Assembly (NCBI GenBank): GCA_030044075.1 | Contig: JASHWM010000203.1 | Span: 1 to 9,665 of the forward strand | Length of the DNA stretch: 9,665 nucleotides | Reading direction: 5' to 3' | From: Candidatus Rhabdochlamydia sp. | Lineage (GTDB): Bacteria > Chlamydiota > Chlamydiia > Chlamydiales > Rhabdochlamydiaceae | Part shown: in pieces, positions 1 through 4,960 of the stretch | Position numbering within the stretch: position 1 is the first letter of the stretch | Layout: every line of letters begins with the position of its first letter | Position numbers and translations under genes: made by a program | The notes under the pieces: generated by a model | Databases searched by the model: none | Seen by the model: the letters and a program-made list of their open reading frames with translations, nothing else | What the model was told of the DNA's origin: nothing

Positions 1-540
1 TTTTTTATAGTTAATAAACTCTGAGTGATCAGGGCCTAGGCTGGGAGAGATACACACAATGATATCATCCACCTTGCTGCCTGATTCTTTGAACTTTTGG
101 ATGGTATTGCGGTAAATATTTTGGACATTTCCTCTCCATCCGCAGTGGACGCTTGCAATCGTTTTTGCAGCGGGATCAACAAAGAGTGCAGCCTGGCAGT
201 CTGCATGTTTTGCCATGAGTGTGAGGTTGGGTGCTTTGGTAATCAGCCCATCAACATCTTCTATTACCTTTGAAGAGTGTTCATCTACCCAGGAAACATT
301 TGCAGAGTGGATTTGTCTTGGGCAAATTGTTTTTGTGTGAGCAAAAGTCTGTCTGACTTTTTCCAGGTTTCTTTCAACATTGGCGATGTCGTCTTGCGTT
401 GATTTTCCCAGATTGAGCGAGTCAAAGGGTGAGGGACTTACTCCGCCGTGGCGGAGGAGAACTCCATGGTCCAGGTTGGGAATGTTGTGCAATAGGTCAA
501 ATTGCAAATAGTGGATTCCATTTTTTTGCCTGCGGAGCAT
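1..540 (-). CDS. pgeF: PgeF/YfiH-family peptidoglycan editing factor (laccase-domain protein), C-terminus missing
   Basis: Reading leftward from the ATG at 538-540 gives 180 uninterrupted codons that run off the window edge. Family members are usually about 240-260 residues, so roughly the last quarter is missing. The three metal-ligand motifs of the YfiH/DUF152 family are visible: QIH (His78), HADC (Cys115) and VHCGWRG (His132), followed by the conserved ISPSLGP segment. Older annotations call this family multicopper polyphenol oxidase. Known members act on purine nucleosides or, as PgeF, remove wrongly incorporated L-Ser from peptidoglycan precursors in the cytoplasm. No signal peptide is seen. 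The start lies one base after the stop of the upstream small gene, with only a distant GAGG inside that gene, so translation is probably coupled to it. Family assignment is firm; the exact substrate is inferred. Confidence 0.9.
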   Translation of the reverse strand, partial: MLRRQKNGIHYLQFDLLHNIPNLDHGVLLRHGGVSPSPFDSLNLGKSTQDDIANVERNLEKVRQTFAHTKTICPRQIHSANVSWVDEHSSKVIEDVDGLITKAPNLTLMAKHADCQAALFVDPAAKTIASVHCGWRGNVQNIYRNTIQKFKESGSKVDDIIVCISPSLGPDHSEFINYKK

Positions 541-541
541 A

Positions 542-850
542 TTAATTCGAACAGACCTCGCACCAGATTTTAAAGTTAGGATTGCAATGATCGCAAATGC
601 GGCATTTCCATTGGCCCTTATCGCATTTTTGCTGTTTATAGTCTTTAAAATAAAATCCCAGGCCATCCGAATATACCGCTGCGGTTTCGATGACATGGTC
701 ATCATGTAGGCTTACTAAGATGATGTTGTTTTCAAAATTCAGCTGATCGGCATAGACGTAGGTTTTCTTGCAGGCAATAAATTCTTTGATGCCTTCTTCG
801 CATGCGAAAGAAGAGATGCAAAGTAAGAGAAAAAGCCACGTATGTCTCAT
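542..850 (-). CDS. Small exported cysteine-rich protein, unknown function
   Basis: This 102-residue protein begins with a short Arg/His-containing N-terminus and a hydrophobic core (WLFLLLCISSFA), a clear signal peptide with a plausible signal peptidase I site after Ala16. Cys17 follows, but there is no Leu at -3, so a lipoprotein is possible but not supported by a proper lipobox. The mature part is mixed alpha/beta-like and ends in a dense cysteine cluster: C76, C83, C86, C89, C97 and C100, as C-x6-C-x2-C-x2-C-x7-C-x2-C. That pattern could bind a metal or form disulfides outside the cytoplasm. Translation starts behind a good Shine-Dalgarno site (AGGAG, about 6 nt before the ATG). The gene is directly upstream of pgeF, in one transcription unit by spacing. 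I do not recognise the family. Confidence 0.75.
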   Translation of the reverse strand: MRHTWLFLLLCISSFACEEGIKEFIACKKTYVYADQLNFENNIILVSLHDDHVIETAAVYSDGLGFYFKDYKQQKCDKGQWKCRICDHCNPNFKIWCEVCSN

Positions 851-887
851 TGGTTTCTCCTAAAGTCACTGGTTGACTTATGGAAGG

Positions 888-917
888 ATTGTAAACGTAG
901 TATTTATTTTTTGTGAA
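888..917 (-). promoter_or_regulatory. Probable sigma70-type promoter of the cys-rich gene/pgeF unit
   Basis: On the minus strand, TTCACA (912-917) is separated by 18 nt from TACAAT (888-893); each box is one mismatch from consensus. The expected transcript would have a leader of about 30 nt and contains the AGGAG site before the ATG at 850. The rest of the 851-1002 gap is AT-rich. For the divergent CPBP gene I see only a weak candidate (TTGACT at 872-877) without a convincing -10 box. Confidence 0.55.
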
Positions 918-1002
918 ATTTATTTTAAAAAATCGGGAGTATCTTTTTTTTCATCAATGTTTTTTTAGAAGTTTGGTACGATCTGGAGAAAAAGGGTTTT
1001 TT

Positions 1003-1887
1003 ATGGAAATACATGAATACTTGATCTTGTTCAAAGACCCTATGAGGACCTGCGCGTATCTTGCGCTCACAATGAGCATCATCAGTCTCTGGATAAAAAA
1101 TTCCTTCTGGATTTGGGGGTCCTTGCTGATTGCGGGGTTGGTCTTTGCCAGTATTGCGAATGTTGTAGACCCTATGTCTATTGCGACAATCGGAATTTTT
1201 GGCTGGCTTGCGTGGCTTTTTCAATATGTAAAAGGGAAAGGAAAGATTGCCATAGGGATTTTAGTGATCTTTTTTTCTCTTGCCCTATGGGCGCATAAGA
1301 TGCCTGGGATCAATAATATGAAAGTTGCCGAAGGTGTCTTAAGTCCCGGGGGGATCCATTACAACTTGTGGTTTAATTTTGACAAGCCGCTTGTGGGTCT
1401 TTTTTTGCTTGCGTGGGTAGTTCCTATTGTTTCTTCCTTTGCCCAGTGGGGAAAAGCTTTTAAGCAGTCTTTTTTTCTGATTGTCGGGGGAGTTCTTCTT
1501 TTGATCGTTATTTCAATGAAGGGAGGACTTGTGGCATGGGACCCAAAAATTCCCAGGATCAGTTTGCTTTTCTTATGGGCCAACCTGTTTTTTGTGTGTA
1601 TTCCTGAAGAAGCGTTCATGAGAGGCTTTTTACAAAGAGAGCTCTGCAAGTTGCTTGGTGAGCGCCTCTTTGCAAAGATCATTAGTGTGGTCGTTATAGC
1701 AGGGATCTTTGCAGGTCTTCATTTTTTCTGGATTCAAGACCCATTTTTTCTTGCTATGGTTTTTTTAGCAGGGGTGATCTTTGGCTCTATTTATGAAATT
1801 ACGAGAGTGATTGAAGCGAGCATCCTGTGCCACTTCGTTTTCAATGTCACCCATTTTTTCCTGTTTACCTATCCGATCCTTGGTTAA
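1003..1887 (+). CDS. CPBP-family intramembrane glutamic endopeptidase-like protein
   Basis: A 294-residue polytopic membrane protein of the CPBP (CaaX protease and bacteriocin-processing, Abi) family. The three family motifs are in the C-terminal half: PEEAFMRGF (Glu202, Glu203, Arg207), FAGLHFFW (His240) and HFVFN (His277, Asn281), lying in or next to membrane segments. Several hydrophobic segments cover roughly residues 15-35, 37-75, 82-97, 130-146, 157-171, 186-200, 225-243, 248-264 and 274-290. The catalytic Glu, Arg and His set is complete, so it may be an active protease, but the substrate is unknown. The reading frame opens 30 codons earlier at 913, but that extension is polar and has no Shine-Dalgarno site. 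The ATG at 1003 is preceded by GGAG and AAAGGG, so I chose it. Its stop overlaps the convergent gene. Confidence 0.85.
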   Translation: MEIHEYLILFKDPMRTCAYLALTMSIISLWIKNSFWIWGSLLIAGLVFASIANVVDPMSIATIGIFGWLAWLFQYVKGKGKIAIGILVIFFSLALWAHKMPGINNMKVAEGVLSPGGIHYNLWFNFDKPLVGLFLLAWVVPIVSSFAQWGKAFKQSFFLIVGGVLLLIVISMKGGLVAWDPKIPRISLLFLWANLFFVCIPEEAFMRGFLQRELCKLLGERLFAKIISVVVIAGIFAGLHFFWIQDPFFLAMVFLAGVIFGSIYEITRVIEASILCHFVFNVTHFFLFTYPILG

Positions 1888-2225
1888 TGCGGGGGTTGGA
1901 CATAGGGAGCGCAAGGAGGTTCTTCAGGAGGTTTGTTCAGTAATACCCCATTATTCTGCGCTGTCTGTGCGACGGCATTGTCAGCAGTCATAGGATCGCC
2001 GTTGGTATCGAGCATCCCTGTCATAAGGATCGCCTCATTTCTTTGCTGATCGTTGAAAACAGCGCAAAATAGGTGCTTATAATAGGGAGAAAGGAGGGTC
2101 ATATAGTCTCTTTGCGTAGGAGAAAGAGCTTGTTCGCATTCTCCTAAAGGATAATTCTGAGAATTTTCTTCCAGGGCGTCATAGGGTGAGCAATAATTTG
2201 CGAGAAGGGCAATAAGTGCGATCAT
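1884..2225 (-). CDS. Small probable exported protein, unknown function
   Basis: A 113-residue protein with a short hydrophobic N-terminus (MIALIALLA, possible cleavage after Ala9). It lacks the usual positive charge before the hydrophobic core, so export is likely but not certain. The mature part has four cysteines (12, 30, 54, 105), a Tyr/Leu-rich segment around residues 41-56 (YMTLLSPYYKHLF), a probable helix 57-70, and a Pro-rich end (PP at 99-100, EEPPCAPY, QPP). No catalytic motif is visible and I do not recognise the family. The ATG has a well-placed Shine-Dalgarno site (GAGGAT about 9 nt upstream) and a good promoter candidate, which argue for a real gene. Its stop and that of the convergent CPBP gene share the palindrome TTAA at 1884-1887. 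Confidence 0.65.
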   Translation of the reverse strand: MIALIALLANYCSPYDALEENSQNYPLGECEQALSPTQRDYMTLLSPYYKHLFCAVFNDQQRNEAILMTGMLDTNGDPMTADNAVAQTAQNNGVLLNKPPEEPPCAPYVQPPH

Positions 2226-2249
2226 GGGTATTATCCTCGGTTTTTTCGG

Positions 2250-2273
2250 ATTCTTTTATAAAGAATTTTTTTT
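2250..2273. repeat. Short inverted repeat followed by a T run in the divergent promoter region
   Basis: ATTCTTT (2250-2256) and AAAGAAT (2260-2266) form a 7-bp stem with a 3-nt loop, followed on the plus strand by a run of eight T. It resembles a weak, GC-free terminator for plus-strand read-through, or a protein-binding palindrome. It overlaps the minus-strand -10 box. Function is uncertain. Confidence 0.35.
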
Positions 2274-2278
2274 GTCAA
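2250..2278 (-). promoter_or_regulatory. Probable promoter of the 113-residue exported protein gene
   Basis: On the minus strand a perfect -35 box TTGACA (2273-2278) is followed after 17 nt by AAGAAT (2250-2255, four of six matches to TATAAT). The predicted leader is about 20 nt. The -35 box overlaps that of the divergent mcsA promoter, so the two polymerase sites cannot easily be occupied at once. Confidence 0.5.
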
Positions 2279-2300
2279 TTATTAGAGAGAACCCTACAAT
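2272..2300 (+). promoter_or_regulatory. Probable sigma70-type promoter of mcsA-mcsB
   Basis: TTGTCA (2272-2277) is separated by exactly 17 nt from TACAAT (2295-2300), each box one mismatch from consensus. The predicted start near 2307 leaves a very short leader with the strong GGGAGGGG Shine-Dalgarno site just before the ATG at 2321. No CtsR-like heptad direct repeat, as found upstream of mcsA in Bacillus, is visible here. Confidence 0.65.
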
Positions 2301-2320
2301 CCGGATTAAAGGGAGGGGTT

Positions 2321-2836
2321 ATGACAGATCGTCCGCTCGAGTGCAACCACTGTAAGAGGCAAATCAAAATCCTCTATAAGGAAATTGTTGATGATTCCAT
2401 CGTGAGCTTTGAAATGTGCGGAGAGTGCCCTGTCGTAGAGCGAAAGCTGCATGGATCTAAAGTCTCTTCTGGCGCTGCAGAGCTCGGCATTTACTGCGAC
2501 CACTGTCATACAACCCTTGATGAAGTAAAAAGAGGAAGCGATCTGGGTTGCAGCGAGTGCTATGCCGTTTTTTCAGATGTGATCTTAGCAGAGCTGCAGT
2601 CTGCAGAAAAAGCGAGGGGATTGAAAGGGATTTATACCAAGAAAGGGGGAGTTACACATCTTGGGAAAACACCAAATAAGTCTCTTGGAGTCGCTCTTTC
2701 CAGTCGTATTGCCTCTTTGAATGAAGCTCTCAATGAAGCTCTCAGAAAAGAAAACTACGAAGAGGCGGCTTGGCTTAGGGACCAGATCAAGGCGTTAACA
2801 GAAAAAAAAGAAGAGAAGCAAGATGGACCTGCCTAA
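2321..2836 (+). CDS. mcsA: McsA-like zinc-binding UVR-domain protein (adaptor of McsB)
   Basis: A 171-residue protein, slightly shorter than Bacillus McsA. The N-terminal half has four zinc-binding pairs, CNHC, CGEC, CDHC and CSEC (residues about 8-85), as in McsA. The C-terminus holds a UVR helix pair with the signature E-N-Y-E-x-A-A-x-L-R-D followed by a charged tail. In Firmicutes McsA binds and activates the protein-arginine kinase McsB and works with ClpC in stress proteolysis. The open frame extends upstream to 2216, but the ATG at 2321 directly follows GGGAGGGG and begins the family homology. The last codons overlap the mcsB start by 14 bp, indicating translational coupling. The zinc sites are intact although the partner kinase is degenerate. 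Confidence 0.9.
   Translation: MTDRPLECNHCKRQIKILYKEIVDDSIVSFEMCGECPVVERKLHGSKVSSGAAELGIYCDHCHTTLDEVKRGSDLGCSECYAVFSDVILAELQSAEKARGLKGIYTKKGGVTHLGKTPNKSLGVALSSRIASLNEALNEALRKENYEEAAWLRDQIKALTEKKEEKQDGPA
2720..2743 (+). repeat. Perfect 12-bp tandem duplication inside mcsA
   Basis: Two back-to-back copies of AATGAAGCTCTC encode Asn-Glu-Ala-Leu twice in the first helix of the UVR domain. The domain register still fits the family consensus, so this is either a neutral codon coincidence in a helical repeat or a recent slippage that preserved the helix. It could be unstable. Confidence 0.8.
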
Positions 2837-3884
2837 ATTTTTGCTGAGCGACACACCATGGGAGCGTCAAAATTCTATATGGCTTGCCAGCAGTTTTGAG
2901 CTGTTTAGAAATTACTCTCGCTATAAGTTTCCCAGCAAAATGGACGAGAATGAAAAAAAGAGCCTTTTGCTTTTACAAAAAAAAGTAGTTTTAGAAATAG
3001 GTGCGCTCCACCAACCTGTATGGCTCGAAGGGAGCACGCTTTCTGTACTGGACAGGGAGTTTTTATTTGAGCGATTTTTATGTTTGGAGATACCTCAAAT
3101 CCCCTCGTCAGAAGAAGTATTTGTCGTTGATACTTCCGGGGAAGTATTGCTCACCCTTCATACCAATGACCACATCCATTTGCGATTTATTGATTATTCC
3201 CAAAAATGGGAAAAAGGGTTTGAGAGGCTATCTGAAATTGAAACAGCGATCGGCAAGGAAATCGACTATGCTTTTTCCAGCAAGTTCGGTTATTTGACCG
3301 CAGATCCGTTCCAATGCGGGACAGCGCTCAAGGCGGAGGTGTATTTGCATCTGCCTGCCCTTATTCACATGCGGCAGCTGGAAACGGCCTTGGTAAAAGA
3401 GAAGGAGGAAGAGGTCATTGCTATGGGCATGAAGGGAAACCTGGAAGAGATGATCGGAGATGTGCTTGTCCTGGAAAATTATTATACGCTCGGTGTCAAT
3501 GAAGACACGATCCTTCGAGCGCTCCATATTTCTGCATCAAAGCTCGTTGGACTGGAAAAAGCGCTCAGGCTTCCTATAAAAGAGCAAAAATTTCCTGAGA
3601 TCATGGACAGCATATCGAGGGCCTTTGGACTTCTTCGCCATTCCTATCAGCTAGAAACAAAAGAAGTCCTTGATGCTCTCAGCTTGGTCATGCTTGGGAT
3701 CGACCTGGGCTGGGTGGGAGGGATAAGTGAAGCGAAAATCAGGGAGCTTTTCTTTAAATGCCGCAAGGGCCATCTTGTAACAGCTTTAGGAAAAAAAACG
3801 ATGGAACCTGCAGAGATTGCCAAGCAAAGGGCACATTATTTGCATGGGGAGCTATCAAATATGAAACTCTTGATTGAGTCTTGA
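2823..3884 (+). CDS. mcsB: McsB-like protein-arginine kinase homologue, probably catalytically degenerate
   Basis: A 353-residue member of the phosphagen/protein-arginine kinase family (Bacillus McsB is about 363). The fold-level pattern is preserved: an N-terminal FRN-x-x-x-Y-x-FP segment (residues 29-37), HLRF (118-122), GYLTA (156-160), LHLPAL (175-180) and the C-terminal LGIDLGWV region. From remembered Bacillus/Geobacillus sequences, key positions differ. SSRIRLARN has become ASSFELFRN, losing two nucleotide-binding Arg. The acidic NEEDH loop is NDHIH (115-119). The CPTNVGT active-site motif is DPFQCGT (161-167), with Cys replaced by Asp. The following Leu-Arg-Ala is Leu-Lys-Ala. The RGxYGEG loop is not recognisable near MGMKGN. 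It is coupled to mcsA and shares its promoter. A regulatory or scaffold role without kinase activity is inferred. Chlamydiaceae carry a comparable pair beside type III secretion genes, which are not in this window. Confidence 0.85.
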   Translation: MDLPKFLLSDTPWERQNSIWLASSFELFRNYSRYKFPSKMDENEKKSLLLLQKKVVLEIGALHQPVWLEGSTLSVLDREFLFERFLCLEIPQIPSSEEVFVVDTSGEVLLTLHTNDHIHLRFIDYSQKWEKGFERLSEIETAIGKEIDYAFSSKFGYLTADPFQCGTALKAEVYLHLPALIHMRQLETALVKEKEEEVIAMGMKGNLEEMIGDVLVLENYYTLGVNEDTILRALHISASKLVGLEKALRLPIKEQKFPEIMDSISRAFGLLRHSYQLETKEVLDALSLVMLGIDLGWVGGISEAKIRELFFKCRKGHLVTALGKKTMEPAEIAKQRAHYLHGELSNMKLLIES

Positions 3885-4769
3885 AGCAGCGTCTCCAATG
3901 TTTTCTCCTCTGCAATGAAGAACTCTTGCAGGTGTAATGTTCCAGTACACCTCATCGGTTGATTCGCCATATTCTTCTACAAAATCACTTTTCATATCGA
4001 GGACTTCTTGGAAATTGTCCGCTTCCTCACCTGATAGGAAAGAGAGCTTGAATTTTTCTAGGGCGATGTACTCAAAATAGGAAATTGTCCCATCTGGTTT
4101 TGTAAGCTCCCGATATTTTGCAAGGACGCTTTCCACAAAATCGGGAGTAAAAGAATTGAGTGGCAGTCCGGAGACGACGACGTCATATTTCGGAGAGCTG
4201 AAATCCAAAATGGAGATGTGATGTATGGTAACGTTATCCAGATGGCGGAATTTTCTCTTCAGCAGCTTGCAGAGCTGCGCATCATACTCTACAACGTCCA
4301 AATGATCATTCGGGTTCATTTTTGCTACAATCTCTACAGTAAAAGGGCCTGTTCCTGCTCCGATCTCCAAAATTCTGCGAGGAAGTGGATGATCAGGAGA
4401 GATTTTGCTTGTGATGCTATTGATCAGTGCGGCAGAGCTTGGAAAGATGGACCCAATTGTCGAGGGAGAAGCCATAAATCTTTGGACAAACAGCGCGGCC
4501 TCGCTAGCATAGGAGCCTTGGTATGGCGGTACCTGAAGATCTTTTTTCGTCAGGCATTCAACCATCCTCTCATCATAAAATTCTTCATAGGAAGGATCGA
4601 GAAAATAATAAATATTATTGAAGAAATAATGCACGGCGTTTTCAAGCACACTGCATTGTATATGGTGGCTTCCGGCAGCCTGCTGGGCCTTTTTTACTGC
4701 AATAACTTCTAGACCTTTGTATATCCCGGTCGAGGAAGTGTCTCCTACTTTTGAAAGGACTGTTGCCAT
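3855..4769 (-). CDS. SAM-dependent methyltransferase, phospholipid N-methyltransferase-like, with N-terminal extension
   Basis: A 304-residue class I methyltransferase. SAM motif I is ILEIGAGTG (residues 133-141), the acidic end of the next strand is VEYD (160-163), and the post-II region is VVVSGLPLNSF (197-207). The segment FVQRFMASPSTIGSIFPSS (94-112) is characteristic of the PmtA/Rhodobacter-type phosphatidylethanolamine N-methyltransferases and relatives, where such a helix contacts membrane. A further 90 or so residues precede it and match nothing I recognise. The open frame extends 20 codons upstream to 4829, but the ATG at 4767-4769 has GAGGAT 6-7 nt before it and a promoter that would start inside the longer version, so I chose it. 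Its 3' end overlaps mcsB by 30 bp. Lipid methylation is inferred; a small-molecule or protein substrate is possible. Confidence 0.75.
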   Translation of the reverse strand: MATVLSKVGDTSSTGIYKGLEVIAVKKAQQAAGSHHIQCSVLENAVHYFFNNIYYFLDPSYEEFYDERMVECLTKKDLQVPPYQGSYASEAALFVQRFMASPSTIGSIFPSSAALINSITSKISPDHPLPRRILEIGAGTGPFTVEIVAKMNPNDHLDVVEYDAQLCKLLKRKFRHLDNVTIHHISILDFSSPKYDVVVSGLPLNSFTPDFVESVLAKYRELTKPDGTISYFEYIALEKFKLSFLSGEEADNFQEVLDMKSDFVEEYGESTDEVYWNITPARVLHCRGENIGDAASRLNQEFHI

Positions 4770-4771
4770 TT

Positions 4772-4799
4772 TTATCCTCAGATAATTATTTAAGGATAA
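4772..4799. repeat. Inverted repeat covering the methyltransferase Shine-Dalgarno site
   Basis: TTATCCT (4772-4778) and AGGATAA (4793-4799) are perfect 7-bp inverted repeats 14 nt apart. On the minus-strand transcript the promoter-proximal arm could pair with the AGGATAA that contains the Shine-Dalgarno site. The predicted transcription start (near 4794) falls within the distal arm, so an operator in DNA is as likely as an RNA hairpin. Confidence 0.4.
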
Positions 4800-4800
4800 T

Positions 4801-4829
4801 ATTTTATAATAAAAATGGTAATAATTCAA
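4801..4829 (-). promoter_or_regulatory. Probable promoter of the methyltransferase gene
   Basis: On the minus strand TTGAAT (4824-4829) and TAAAAT (4801-4806) are separated by 17 nt, giving a leader of about 25 nt to the ATG at 4769. The surroundings are extremely AT-rich. A perfect 12-bp palindrome TAATAATTATTA lies just upstream at 4845-4856 and could be a regulator site. Confidence 0.5.
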
Positions 4830-4883
4830 TTGTAACTTTTTAAATAATAATTATTAAATACGGGTGCCTTTAAAATGAAATTT

Positions 4884-4912
4884 TTGACAGGAGGGCATTT
4901 GATCTAGACAAT
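4884..4912 (+). promoter_or_regulatory. Probable promoter of the cytidylyltransferase-SDR gene
   Basis: A perfect -35 box TTGACA (4884-4889) is followed after 17 nt by GACAAT (4907-4912, four of six). The predicted leader is about 40 nt. The only purine-rich site near the start codon is GAGGG at 4956-4960, immediately against the first ATG. Confidence 0.45.
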
Positions 4913-4960
4913 TTAAGCGAAAGGGGGTAAATCAATTTTTTTAAATGGTCTTTTCGAGGG

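Noticed and set aside
913..1002. Thirty-codon N-terminal extension of the CPBP gene
   Set aside because: The extension is polar and charged, has no Shine-Dalgarno site, and its start lies within the -35 box of the divergent promoter. The ATG at 1003 has GGAG and AAAGGG upstream and begins the membrane protein.
2216..2320. Upstream extension of mcsA reading frame
   Set aside because: It would cross the divergent promoter region and overlap the start of the minus-strand gene. Family homology and the strong Shine-Dalgarno site begin at 2321.
4218..4712. 164-codon plus-strand open frame
   Set aside because: It is the antisense shadow of the methyltransferase gene. It has no domain motifs, and the methyltransferase motifs on the other strand are unambiguous.
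4924..4933. Decamer GGGGTAAATC shared with 8547-8556, upstream of the EEP gene
   Set aside because: At 8547 it is simply the Shine-Dalgarno site and spacer. Two occurrences of a purine-rich decamer are not enough to call a regulatory motif.
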